Positions 15,450 through 22,604 of a stretch of DNA of 28,742 nucleotides are shown in pieces. Both the position numbers and the translations under genes were made by a program. Where the stretch lies: positions 1 through 28,742 of the forward strand of contig DLMI01000131.1 in assembly GCA_002478145.1 (NCBI GenBank), in the 5' to 3' direction. Below the pieces are notes generated by a model, which was not told where the DNA came from, searched no databases, and saw only the letters and a program-made list of their open reading frames with translations. Each line of letters begins with the position of its first letter. Position 1 is the stretch's first letter. This DNA is from Acidobacteria bacterium UBA7540 (lineage in GTDB: Bacteria > Acidobacteriota > Terriglobia > UBA7540).

Positions 15450-15463
15450 ATAGGATGCCGTAC

Positions 15464-16606
15464 ATGTCCGAGTCCGTCCGTCGAGGCACGCTTAAGATCT
15501 TCCTGGGTTACGCCGCGGGCGTCGGCAAGACTTATCAGATGCTGGACGAAGCCCACAAGTTGAAGAATGAGGGTATTGACGTCGTGCTGGGCTATTTCGA
15601 GCCCCACGGGCGCATGGACACCATTACTAAAGCCGAGGGCCTGGAATTCTTACCCCGCCGCAAGATCGCATACCGAGGAGCCGTGTTTGGGGAAACGGAT
15701 GTCGATGCCATACTGCGTCGCCGTCCCCAAGTCTGCGTCATCGACGAGTTTGCACACACGAATATCCCGGGATCGGAGCGAGAAAAGCGCTGGCAAGACG
15801 TTAAACTCCTGCTGGACGCTGGCATCGACGTGTTGACCACGATGAACGTGCAACATCTGGAGAGCCTTAACGACCAGGTCTGGCAGTTCACGGGCATCCG
15901 CGTGCGTGAAACCATCCCGGATTGGGTAGTCAAGCAAGCCGACGAGGTGGTCATGGTCGACTTGCCTCCTCAGGCCCTGCTCAACCGGCTGATGCGCGGC
16001 GTCGTCTATGCACCCGAAAAGGCGCACCAGGCGATGGAGAATTTCTTTAAGGAGTCGACTCTGGTCGCCCTGCGTGAGTTGGCGATACGCCAGACCGCAC
16101 ATGAGGTTGACGTTCGCCAGTCGGTCCAGGACGACACGGAGGCCGTTAGGCTTGGAGGCGAAGACCATGACTCGCTTTCATCTCAGAGGCCGCGGACGTC
16201 CGACCGAATCCTCATTCTCGTCACAGAAGACCCCTCTTCAGCGGCGCTCATCCGACGCGGCAGGCGGGTGGCCGATTACCTGAAGGCGGACTGTTTCGCG
16301 GTGTGTGTCCTCCGCGACGGCAGCTTGCATAATATTCCGGCAGGCCAGCGCGAGGCCGTAGAAAAGCACATGAAATTCGCCCGGAACTTGCATATCGAGC
16401 CCAGCGTGTTACAGGGCGAAGATGTGGCCCAAACTTTGGTCGACTTTGCCCGCCTTCACAGAATTACACAGATCTTCCTTGCCCGGCCCCAGCAGAAGAG
16501 ATGGCCGATGATTTTTGGCCGCGGTTTGGTGGAACGGGTGGTCCGCTTAGCCCACGATATCCAGGTCACTATTGTGGCCGAGCACCGCCGGCAGCAAGAA
16601 GGCTAG
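15464..16606 (+). CDS. KdpD N-terminal domain / universal stress protein (paralog 2, motifs intact)
   Basis: This 380-residue soluble protein corresponds to the cytoplasmic N-terminal half of KdpD. The KdpD domain (8-215) has Walker A-like GYAAGVGKT (15-23) and the intact signature DEFAHTNIPG (D94, E95, H98, N100), then KRWQDVKLLLDAGIDV, NVQHLESLND and RETIPDWV, with VYAPEKAHQAMENFF before a helical LRELAIRQTA segment. A Usp domain follows (about 245-375). The start at ATG 15464 is preceded by AGGA with an 8-nt spacer; upstream in-frame codons lie in the MITE. In full-length KdpD this part senses the intracellular state and binds nucleotides. Without kinase domains and without kdpFABC nearby it probably signals to another partner (inference). 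Similar truncated KdpD proteins are known in other bacteria. Confidence 0.88.
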   Translation: MSESVRRGTLKIFLGYAAGVGKTYQMLDEAHKLKNEGIDVVLGYFEPHGRMDTITKAEGLEFLPRRKIAYRGAVFGETDVDAILRRRPQVCVIDEFAHTNIPGSEREKRWQDVKLLLDAGIDVLTTMNVQHLESLNDQVWQFTGIRVRETIPDWVVKQADEVVMVDLPPQALLNRLMRGVVYAPEKAHQAMENFFKESTLVALRELAIRQTAHEVDVRQSVQDDTEAVRLGGEDHDSLSSQRPRTSDRILILVTEDPSSAALIRRGRRVADYLKADCFAVCVLRDGSLHNIPAGQREAVEKHMKFARNLHIEPSVLQGEDVAQTLVDFARLHRITQIFLARPQQKRWPMIFGRGLVERVVRLAHDIQVTIVAEHRRQQEG

Positions 16607-16672
16607 GCCAACCACGCCCGCGGCGGGTCTGCAGTTGCTCTTATTGCCCAGTGGGCGACCTACAAACTGCCC

Positions 16673-16747
16673 AGATGCTTCGCGCAGTTTACCCTGAGCC
16701 CGTTCGCTTCGCTCAGGGTAAACTGCGCGAATGGGTTCAGCATGACA
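16673..16747. repeat. REP-like element with a perfect 20-bp stem (truncates the toxin gene)
   Basis: On the minus strand it begins TGTCATGCTGAA and ends GAAGCATCT, the same frame as the REP units at 15337-15424. Inside, TCGCGCAGTTTACCCTGAGC (16680-16699) pairs perfectly with its reverse complement (16711-16730) around an 11-nt loop containing TTCGCTTC. It contains the premature stop of the DUF5615-like remnant. Confidence 0.85.
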
Positions 16748-16796
16748 ATGGCCATGCCAGGGCGACAGGCAACTGGTTGTCAACAAGAAGCTTCAC
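16737..16796 (-). pseudogene. DUF5615 (PIN-like) toxin, truncated to 19 codons
   Basis: Starting at GTG 16796, which overlaps the antitoxin stop as GTGA, the frame reads VKLLVDNQLPVALAW and then PLSC-stop. From memory KLLVDNQLPVALA is the conserved start of DUF5615 PIN-like proteins, the usual partner of DUF433. Normal length is about 110-120 residues. The last codons and the TGA lie inside the REP element, so insertion removed the rest. No continuation is found between 16607 and 16672. The first Asp of the PIN-like active site is present; the others are lost. Confidence 0.72.
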
Positions 16797-17023
16797 GACG
16801 CCTGGAGGACCGTGTGGTCAGTCTGGTGTGCGGCGTATTCGATCGCGGCGATGATGTCTTCCCTGTCAAGCGCCGGGTAATCCGAAAGGCTTTCTTGGAA
16901 GGAAGCGCCCGCCGCCAAGAGGTCAAGGGTGTCGGAGACACGCATCCGTAAGCCGCGAATGCACGGCCGCCCGCCGCATTTCCCCTCTTCCACCGTAATC
17001 CGCTTCAGTCGCTCGTTATTCAT
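16793..17023 (-). CDS. DUF433 family antitoxin-like protein
   Basis: This 76-residue protein carries the DUF433 signature: ITVEEGKCGGRPCIRGLRMRVSDTLDLLAAG followed by SLSDYPALDREDIIAAIEYAA. I give the signature as two segments, with the core CGGRPCIRG at residues 16-24. DUF433 proteins contain a small helix-turn-helix-like fold and commonly act as antitoxins for DUF5615 PIN-like toxins. Here the toxin start overlaps the DUF433 stop by 4 nt, the usual coupled arrangement, but the toxin is truncated, so this is an orphan antitoxin. GGAGGT directly abuts the ATG, an unusually short spacing for a ribosome binding site, so translation may be inefficient. An autoregulatory DNA-binding role is possible. 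Confidence 0.85.
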   Translation of the reverse strand: MNNERLKRITVEEGKCGGRPCIRGLRMRVSDTLDLLAAGASFQESLSDYPALDREDIIAAIEYAAHQTDHTVLQAS

Positions 17024-17517
17024 ACCTCCGAGATTACTTGCTTGGCTCTGGAATGGCGAGGGCGATGAAGCCCCGGTAGCGGGTCAGTCTGCTGTAGCGG
17101 CGCTCTCCGAGCGCCGGAACTCCTTGAGAGTTCAAGACCGGCGGTCGGAGACCGCCGCTACAAGAAACAAGCTGACCGACTAACGAAGTGCCTGCGGCGC
17201 GGACGAGAGGCTACGTGTGTCGGCTATAGAGGAGCGGGCGAGCCGCCGAGTGTGTCAAAATGCCACACTCATACGATCTCCCGTATATTCGCTGTTGTAG
17301 TTCTAAACCCTTTAAAAACAATGAGATAATCTGCCGCGGAGGCAGAACACTGAAAAAAATGAGACCTGTGGGAAAAATGGGAATCTCACGCCCAACTCGC
17401 TACCCCGCCTTGCTGGACGCCTGCTGAAGCGGGCTAAAACGCCGCTGCGTTCCGCGCCTACGCGAACGATGGGCACAACATACGTCTGCTGCGAAAGCGA
17501 AGAACCGGCTTCGTACA
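17024..17517. other. 494-bp intergenic region with a palindromic element
   Basis: It contains the family A element at 17077-17182, annotated separately. The rest (17183-17517) is a mix of AT-rich sequence (around 17270-17360, with TTTAAAAACAATGAGATAAT) and a GC-rich stretch. No gene or RNA was recognised. Confidence 0.55.
17077..17182. repeat. palindromic element (family A, copy 2)
   Basis: The outer arms TAGCGGGTCAG (17077-17087) and CTGACCGACTA (17172-17182) match at 9 of 11. The inner arms TGTAGCGGCG (17093-17102) and CGCCGCTACA (17153-17162) are perfect. Hairpins GGCGCTCtccGAGCGCC and GGCGGTCggaGACCGCC lie between. It shares the GGTAG(C/T)GGGTCA edge and TGTAGCGGCG with 14034-14122, although the centre differs. 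Confidence 0.7.
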
Positions 17518-18561
17518 TCAGACTTCGCTGAAAGCTGAATCGAGGAAGGAAGCCATGTAATAGGCGTCCAGGAATTTGAACGGCGCCTCTCCCGTGGTGT
17601 AGTGGCCGCAGGGCAACACGGCCACCTTGGGGTCAAGCTTGAGACGAACGGATTCAGCGATGATCTTTCGCGAGAACTCAGGCAGGAAAGTCAAGTCGTA
17701 GAGGGCATAAATGAAGAGCGACTTCTTGGGCCAGCGAGCGAACTTTTCCGCATAGGCAATGGGGCTGATGGCCATCCAGGCGCGGCGAAGGCGGTCCAGG
17801 CTCAAATCGGCCTCGAGCCCGGCGCGCACGTGACGCGTGGCTTGACCCGTCCAGACCACCTCGCCGAAAGTCGTTGAACAATGATTGAAAACGTTCACCT
17901 TCAAACGCTCGTCATGCGCGCTGGCCAGGTATGCGTAGCACGAGCCCAGGCTGGTCCCCACAATGCCAAGCTTGCGGCACCCCTGGCTTTCCAACCAATC
18001 CAGGCACGACCGCGTGTCGACCACAGCCTGCCGGGCGGCATCGAGCGTCCGGCCCAGATTCGATGAAACAGCATAATCCGCGCGCTCAATCTCCGGCGGC
18101 TTGCGAAGGTCGTGATAGGGCAAGCTTAAGCGCAGCGCCGAAATCCCAAGCAGGTTGAAGATGCGGCAGAGCGCGTTGTGGCTTTCCAGGTCGGCATTCC
18201 ACTGCGGCAGTACCACCACCGCCCCGCGCCGCCCTGCCGGAAACCAAAGAGCTCGTACGCGGTTGTTATTCGGGACCATAGTCCTGACGGGAGATGTAAA
18301 GAACAGGCAGTCCCCTTCCAGATGAAAATCTGAAGGTGTCTCGTAAGCGTAGAAGGCGTCACTTTGCGCAAGGATTTCTTGGTTCAGCTTGCCAAGGAAT
18401 TCTTCTGCATCGCAGTCCGAGGCGGGAATTTTCCCGTTCACGAACCGCCAGCCTGCGGTCCACTCCAGTCCCCAATCCAAGGGGGACACCACTCGATTCT
18501 TATCCCGCTCTGTCAAACGGGTTTCCCACGCGTAAATCCACTCCTTGTAGCGCTCGCGCAT
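17518..18561 (-). CDS. alpha/beta hydrolase family protein
   Basis: This 347-residue predicted cytoplasmic serine hydrolase has the nucleophile elbow GTSLGS with S204. Its candidate acid is D289 (YALYDLTFLPEFS) and its candidate base is H320 (LPCGHYTTGEAPF), in the canonical order. The region RGAVVVLPQWNADLESHNALCRIFNLLGISALRLSLPYHD is shown by its key parts only: strand VVVLPQW at about 115-121 and LRLSLPYHD near 143-151, typical of the oxyanion region of this fold. No signal peptide is evident. The start is set at ATG 18561; the frame extends to a TTG at 18591 with an AGG upstream, which is an alternative. The substrate cannot be told from sequence. It is a single gene with large gaps on either side. 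Confidence 0.82.
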   Translation of the reverse strand: MRERYKEWIYAWETRLTERDKNRVVSPLDWGLEWTAGWRFVNGKIPASDCDAEEFLGKLNQEILAQSDAFYAYETPSDFHLEGDCLFFTSPVRTMVPNNNRVRALWFPAGRRGAVVVLPQWNADLESHNALCRIFNLLGISALRLSLPYHDLRKPPEIERADYAVSSNLGRTLDAARQAVVDTRSCLDWLESQGCRKLGIVGTSLGSCYAYLASAHDERLKVNVFNHCSTTFGEVVWTGQATRHVRAGLEADLSLDRLRRAWMAISPIAYAEKFARWPKKSLFIYALYDLTFLPEFSRKIIAESVRLKLDPKVAVLPCGHYTTGEAPFKFLDAYYMASFLDSAFSEV

Positions 18562-18760
18562 GGCCCTCAAGGGACAAATCAAAACCTGCAATTATAACCT
18601 GAGGGAGCGTGGAAGATAACGGGTCCCGGAAGGAGGGCAGTGTCGCAATCTGAATGTGGGGCTGCCTCCCCCGCAGGGCGGCACGGGGCGGCCCTACCCA
18701 TGCGGAGCAATTTCAACTTAGGATTTCGGGTTCACGCTTTCCAAGAAAGGGGGATCCCTC

Positions 18761-18794
18761 CCGGCGCAGGGTTCGCCGTGCAGCCCTGCGCCGG
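18761..18794 (-). terminator. GC-rich stem-loop downstream of the sigma/anti-sigma/Spy operon
   Basis: CCGGCGCAGGG (18761-18771) pairs perfectly with CCCTGCGCCGG (18784-18794) around a 12-nt loop, 22 bp past the stop of the Spy-like gene. The minus-strand side lacks a U-run. The plus-strand side is followed by TTTCTT. Terminator function is likely but unproven. Confidence 0.45.
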
Positions 18795-18816
18795 TTTCTT
18801 CACCACTTGGTGGGTC

Positions 18817-19455
18817 CTACTCGCCAGGAGGCGCTTGAGCAGGAGACGGTGGAGCTGGAGGCGGTAGAGCAGGAGGCCCAAACCCCGGTTCGGCGTGGGG
18901 CCCGCGTTCGATAATGATACCCCGGTGCTCAGGTGGACCGGGAGGCCCAAATCGCGGCCCAGTGAGGGTCGTGGCGATCCCCGGCAGGTCGCGAAGCTTC
19001 TTCCACTGATCGACGGTGAGAACCCGGCGAATCGCGAGTAGCATCTGCGCATTCGACTTTTCTAGGTTGGCTCTCGCCTGAGCAACTTTATCGATCTGGG
19101 CGATCACCTGCGATTCGTCGGGCTGATCGGCTTCAATCAGCGGCTCCAGGATCGCTTCCTGCTTTTCCAAAGCGGCGTGGAGATCGATGAGTTGTAGGCG
19201 GTGATCCTGGAAGATCTTCTCTATCTTCTGGACCTGTTCATCGCTGACCCCGATCTTCCGCATCAGTTCCGAGTCTTTCCACCATTTTCCAGGACCACGG
19301 TGACCCATACCGGGTCCACGATCGCCGGGTCGGACCGTTATTATTCGAGGGCCCATTTGGGTGCTTGGCCCCTCGGCCGGTGGAGGGGTATCTTGGGCGA
19401 TGGCCAGCCCGCAGAACGCGATCACCAGTGTCAAGCTTGCTAGGGTTGCCTTCAT
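18817..19455 (-). CDS. Spy/CpxP/CnrX-like periplasmic protein with proline-rich tail
   Basis: This 212-residue exported protein has a signal peptide (MKATLASLTLVIAFCGLAIAQ). A Pro/Gly-rich linker follows, then an all-helical core (about 58-155) with GVSDEQVQKIEKIFQDHR and LTVDQWKKLRDL. The second is the LTxxQ-type motif of the Spy/CpxP/metal-sensor family. The C-terminus from about 165 is rich in Pro, Gly and Ala and probably disordered. Family members act as periplasmic chaperones or metal sensors that feed anti-sigma or two-component systems. The strong site AGGAGA sits 8 nt before the ATG, and the start overlaps the anti-sigma stop by 4 nt (ATGA), so the three genes form one translationally coupled operon. 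A role as the periplasmic input of this sigma switch is an inference. Confidence 0.82.
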   Translation of the reverse strand: MKATLASLTLVIAFCGLAIAQDTPPPAEGPSTQMGPRIITVRPGDRGPGMGHRGPGKWWKDSELMRKIGVSDEQVQKIEKIFQDHRLQLIDLHAALEKQEAILEPLIEADQPDESQVIAQIDKVAQARANLEKSNAQMLLAIRRVLTVDQWKKLRDLPGIATTLTGPRFGPPGPPEHRGIIIERGPHAEPGFGPPALPPPAPPSPAQAPPGE

Positions 19456-19940
19456 TTTATTTCTCTCCTTTTCTTTAAAGTGCTCTTCGTTTGTTCTTTA
19501 TTCGTTAGGATTTCATTCCGCTCCTCGGCGATCAGGACCGCGGGGGCCAGGGCTTCGGGAACCTCACGTGCAAGGTCTCTTTGAACCTCCTGTAACAGGA
19601 CCTTGTCCGCATCCTCCGTGGCTTTATTTTGGGGAGGGTTCGGAGTGCGCGTCAGGAATATGGCCGTGATCAGAACCATTACCATGGCCGCAACCCAAGC
19701 CCAATGTAACGGATACCAATCGGAAACCTGTTCGCGGATGGCGAGCTGCTGCTCTCTCCAGAAATTGTTGTCACGTTGGGCAGCCGCATGAATCGAATCG
19801 CGAAAGCAGGAGATGGTGCTCCGCAATTCCTCCGCCGCGACAGAGCAAGCATGGCAGGTCTCAAAATGACGACTGACGAAATCGTCTCTGGTGCCGAGCA
19901 TCCACTCAGTGATTTGGTCCTCGCTCAGATGGTTATTCAC
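19452..19940 (-). CDS. zinc-finger transmembrane anti-sigma factor
   Basis: This 162-residue membrane anti-sigma factor is predicted to hold the ECF sigma encoded just upstream. Its N-terminal domain has the HxxxCxxC signature H25, C29, C32 (HFETCHAC), as in ZAS-type anti-sigmas. One membrane helix lies at about 78-96 (WVAAMVMVLITAIFLT). The periplasmic part is short, acidic and then basic, ending in KKRREIK. The GTG at 19940 is chosen because GGGAGGT lies 7 nt upstream; it overlaps the sigma gene by 8 nt, whereas the longer frame lies wholly inside sigma. Its stop overlaps the start of the Spy-like gene. Confidence 0.88.
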   Translation of the reverse strand: MNNHLSEDQITEWMLGTRDDFVSRHFETCHACSVAAEELRSTISCFRDSIHAAAQRDNNFWREQQLAIREQVSDWYPLHWAWVAAMVMVLITAIFLTRTPNPPQNKATEDADKVLLQEVQRDLAREVPEALAPAVLIAEERNEILTNKEQTKSTLKKRREIK

Positions 19941-20529
19941 GGGCTCTACCTCCCTTGAGTCGCTGCCGGACCGCGCGAACCGCACGGAACAAGTGAGTCT
20001 TAACCGTTCCCAGCTTCAGAGAAGTCACCTCGGCGATTTCTTCCAGGCTCATTTCCTCGACAAAGCGCAGGATGAAGATCGCCCGCTGCTGGGGAGAGAG
20101 CTTTTCAACTGCCGACCAAACCGTGGCCACCTCCTCTCGTCCAAGGAGGACCCGCTCCTGGGACGCATGGGGGTCCGGCAGCCTCTGCTCGAGGTCCGCA
20201 ACATCCTCGAATGGTGAGGACAATCTATGCCAAAATTCCCTCAGGCGGCTTCGTCGGTGATCGCGAGCCAAGTTCACGGCGATTTTGAGCAGCCAAACGC
20301 CCACACTCGCCTCACCCCTGAAGGAAGCACGCCTCTGATAGGCTTTCAAAAAGCACTCCTGGGTCAATGTCTCCGCGGCGTCGGGGTCTCGGAGCATGCC
20401 GAGCAGAACTCGGTAGATACGTTGCTGGTGCGCCCGTACAAGTGGCGTAAAGTCATCGAGTGCAGTCATCCCGAGGCCTGCTTCCTCCTGAACGGGAATC
20501 AAAACCGCGGCTCGTTCATTCTGCACCAT
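19933..20529 (-). CDS. ECF RNA polymerase sigma factor
   Basis: This 198-residue sigma-70 factor is of the ECF type. Region 2 spans about 25-95 (ETLTQECFLKAYQRRASFRGEASVGVWLLKIAVN, with the canonical DAAETLTQECF helix) and region 4 spans about 135-190 (LSPQQRAIFILRFVEEMSLEEIAEV, GTVKTHLFRAVRAVRQRL). Each quoted segment is a familiar landmark of region 2 or 4. The ATG at 20529 has AGGAG 6 nt upstream. It is first in an overlapping operon with an anti-sigma factor and a Spy-like protein. Upstream on the minus strand, TGTAAAC-N16-CGTCTT resembles ECF promoters, which suggests autoregulation. Confidence 0.92.
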   Translation of the reverse strand: MVQNERAAVLIPVQEEAGLGMTALDDFTPLVRAHQQRIYRVLLGMLRDPDAAETLTQECFLKAYQRRASFRGEASVGVWLLKIAVNLARDHRRSRLREFWHRLSSPFEDVADLEQRLPDPHASQERVLLGREEVATVWSAVEKLSPQQRAIFILRFVEEMSLEEIAEVTSLKLGTVKTHLFRAVRAVRQRLKGGRARE

Positions 20530-20548
20530 GCCCGCTCCTTATTACATC

Positions 20549-20577
20549 AAGACGAGTCAGGTATCAGAAGGTTTACA
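20549..20577 (-). promoter_or_regulatory. candidate ECF-type autoregulatory promoter
   Basis: On the minus strand, TGTAAAC (20577-20571) is followed after exactly 16 bp by CGTCTT (20554-20549), about 20 bp before the sigma ATG. Many ECF sigma factors use an AAC-containing -35 and a CGT-containing -10 with 16-bp spacing and activate their own operon. This is a pattern match only. Confidence 0.45.
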
Positions 20578-20623
20578 TGGAGCAGCCCAAATTCCCAATT
20601 TAAACTCACCTTGTGAGCTTCGC

Positions 20624-20652
20624 TTGACGACTCTTAGCATTACTCGTAGACT
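20624..20652 (+). promoter_or_regulatory. candidate housekeeping promoter for the S55 gene
   Basis: TTGACG (20624-20629), a 17-bp spacer and TAGACT (20647-20652) lie 40 bp before the ATG at 20692, pointing away from the ECF operon. The -35 matches 5 of 6 consensus positions and the -10 matches 4 of 6. Confidence 0.5.
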
Positions 20653-20691
20653 ACAAACTTGCCCGCATAATTGGAGCCGACTTCGAAAACT

Positions 20692-22542
20692 ATGTCATTC
20701 CGAAGCATTCTCGTCGCATTCTCGTTGGCTCTGGCACTGACTCCGGTTGGTTGGTGCCAGAGCAACATCCAACTGTTTCCTATCGCTGATGTCAAGCCGG
20801 GCCTGAAGGGCGTCGGCCTCACAATCTTCGAGGGTGACAAGATTGAAGAGTTTCAGGTCGAGATTCTCGGCGTACTGATGAACGTGCTGGCGCCAAAACA
20901 CGACCTCATCCTGGCGCGACTTTCAGGAGGCCCGCTCGAGAAGACGGGAGTCATCGCCGGGATGAGTGGAAGTCCGGTTTACATTGACGGCAAGCTTGTG
21001 GGCGCGGTGGCTATTTCATTTCCATTTTCGAAAGAACCCCTGGCCGGCATTACGCCCATCAAGGAAATGCTGCAAGTCGTCCCCGAGGCGAAAGGTCAAT
21101 CGCAAGCTCAGGCGGAGATGCCCCTGGATTTTCGCCTGGCTAGAACCGCGACCGGCCTTCGCGAGAGCGCGCGCTTGATTCCCCAGCAAGATTTTGGCCC
21201 GGAAAGCTTCCGGGGATTCTTTCCGGCGCGCCCAGCGGAGCTTTCGCTCCCCGCCCTTCAGTTGCCGCTACGGTTTGGCGGATTCGCCGCCGACGCATTA
21301 GAACCCTACTTGCCGCTGTTTCGCCAAATGGGGTTTGAACCCATGATGGGCGGCGCCCTTTCGGGCGGAGAGAGCTCGACACCGGTAAAGGCAGAATTAG
21401 AGCCCGGTTCGATGATCAGTCTGCTGCTGGTCCGAGGCGATCTCAATTTGAACGCGGACTGTACGGTCACCTACCGGCAAGGGAACGACCTCTATGCATG
21501 CGGGCATCGGGTGCTTTCGGTGGGCCCGGCTCAGATCCCCTTTGCGTCCTCCCATGTTCTGGTCAGCGTACCAAGCATCGCCGCATCCTTCAAGCTGGAT
21601 GCTCCGGGGCAAGTGGTGGGAACGATTCGTCAGGACCGCTTTGACGCCATCTATGGCGTGGTGGGAGAAAAGAACCCGCCGATGATCCCTGTGACCGTCC
21701 AGATCCAAAGCACACTGAATACCCAGGCGGACTACAAGTTCGAGGTTATTCAGGAATCGTTCCTCTCGCCCTTGCTGGTGAATCTTGCTGTCGTCTCAAC
21801 CCTGAGCAACACGGAACGAACCCTCGGTGCATCCACATTGGAAGTCAATGGGAAGATCCGGCTGGGCGGCGGAGAAGCTGTGGACTTCCAAGACGTCTTG
21901 TCGGGCGAGATGGGGACCGCCGCGCTGGCGGGTTCGGTGGTGGCCACCCCCCTCGCCTATCTCCTGGGCAGCGGTTTTCCTGATCTGCGCATTGAGGGCA
22001 TCGACCTCTCGGTAAAATCGAGGAACGAGAGGGGTGTGGCCACGTTGGAGCAGGTTTGGATTACAGAATCCGAGGTGAAACCCGGCGACCACATCGAGGT
22101 CATCGCGCTTTTGCGGCTCCCCGGTGGGCAAACGGTGACCCAGAAGATTCCTGTTGACATCCCTGAAAGCGTGAGCGACAAGGCCTTGATGCTTGCGGTG
22201 GGAGGCGGGTCCAACATCAACGCTTTGCAGTTCCGACTCACGCCGCCGGGGAGCGACGCGCGGGACATTCATCTACTCGTCAAGGCCCTGAATCGTATGC
22301 GCCGGAATAATCGGCTCTACGCGCTACTCATGGCCCCCCAGCGCTCGTTCATAATGCAAGGGGATGAATATCCCTCTCCCCCACCCTCCCTGGTACAGAC
22401 CTTCATGGCGGACCCCGCGGCTGCATCCAGCGTCAACCTCAGCGGCACTTCGGTGGTCGGCGACTTTGAGGCGGCAGCGTCTTCGTTCATGATCCACGGC
22501 CAAAAGACGCTCTTCCTGAAGGTAGTCGGGCCGGGCCTCTAG
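20692..22542 (+). CDS. secreted SpoIVB-type (peptidase S55) domain protein
   Basis: This 616-residue protein has a signal peptide (MSFRSILVAFSLALALTPVGWCQ). The S55-type part has PGLKGVGLTIFEG, VEILGV, DLILARLSGGPLEKTGVIAG and GMSGSPVYIDGKLVGA, with candidate nucleophile S94 in GMSGSP (90-95). A second block (about 240-350) has SLLLVRGDLNLNADCTVTYRQ and YACGHRVL, with candidate base H272. In Bacillus SpoIVB the catalytic histidine comes before the GMSGSP serine; here the order is reversed. The C-terminal 250 residues look beta-rich and of unknown fold. The ATG at 20692 lacks a good ribosome binding site; GGAG lies 16 nt away, and a TTG at 20671 is the upstream limit. Related long proteins occur in other Acidobacteria and Deltaproteobacteria. 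The propeller gene 62 bp downstream is a probable operon partner. Proteolysis is not proven. Confidence 0.8.
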   Translation: MSFRSILVAFSLALALTPVGWCQSNIQLFPIADVKPGLKGVGLTIFEGDKIEEFQVEILGVLMNVLAPKHDLILARLSGGPLEKTGVIAGMSGSPVYIDGKLVGAVAISFPFSKEPLAGITPIKEMLQVVPEAKGQSQAQAEMPLDFRLARTATGLRESARLIPQQDFGPESFRGFFPARPAELSLPALQLPLRFGGFAADALEPYLPLFRQMGFEPMMGGALSGGESSTPVKAELEPGSMISLLLVRGDLNLNADCTVTYRQGNDLYACGHRVLSVGPAQIPFASSHVLVSVPSIAASFKLDAPGQVVGTIRQDRFDAIYGVVGEKNPPMIPVTVQIQSTLNTQADYKFEVIQESFLSPLLVNLAVVSTLSNTERTLGASTLEVNGKIRLGGGEAVDFQDVLSGEMGTAALAGSVVATPLAYLLGSGFPDLRIEGIDLSVKSRNERGVATLEQVWITESEVKPGDHIEVIALLRLPGGQTVTQKIPVDIPESVSDKALMLAVGGGSNINALQFRLTPPGSDARDIHLLVKALNRMRRNNRLYALLMAPQRSFIMQGDEYPSPPPSLVQTFMADPAAASSVNLSGTSVVGDFEAAASSFMIHGQKTLFLKVVGPGL

Positions 22543-22604
22543 CTCTGAGAGCGTCACCGTTTGCAGGCAATCCCACCGAGAGGAGTCACCGGAAAGGTTA
22601 GGGC

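Noticed and set aside
14208..16606. Potassium-transport (kdpFABC) locus
   Set aside because: Only KdpD N-terminal/Usp proteins are present; no KdpA, KdpB, KdpC or KdpE-like genes are found in the window.
16547..16786. 79-codon minus-strand frame downstream of DUF433
   Set aside because: It is not in the frame that carries the DUF5615 motif, and it runs through the REP palindrome and the end of the KdpD-like gene.
13772..17182. CRISPR array
   Set aside because: The repeats are palindromic, irregularly spaced and few, without spacer-like unique units of constant length or cas genes.
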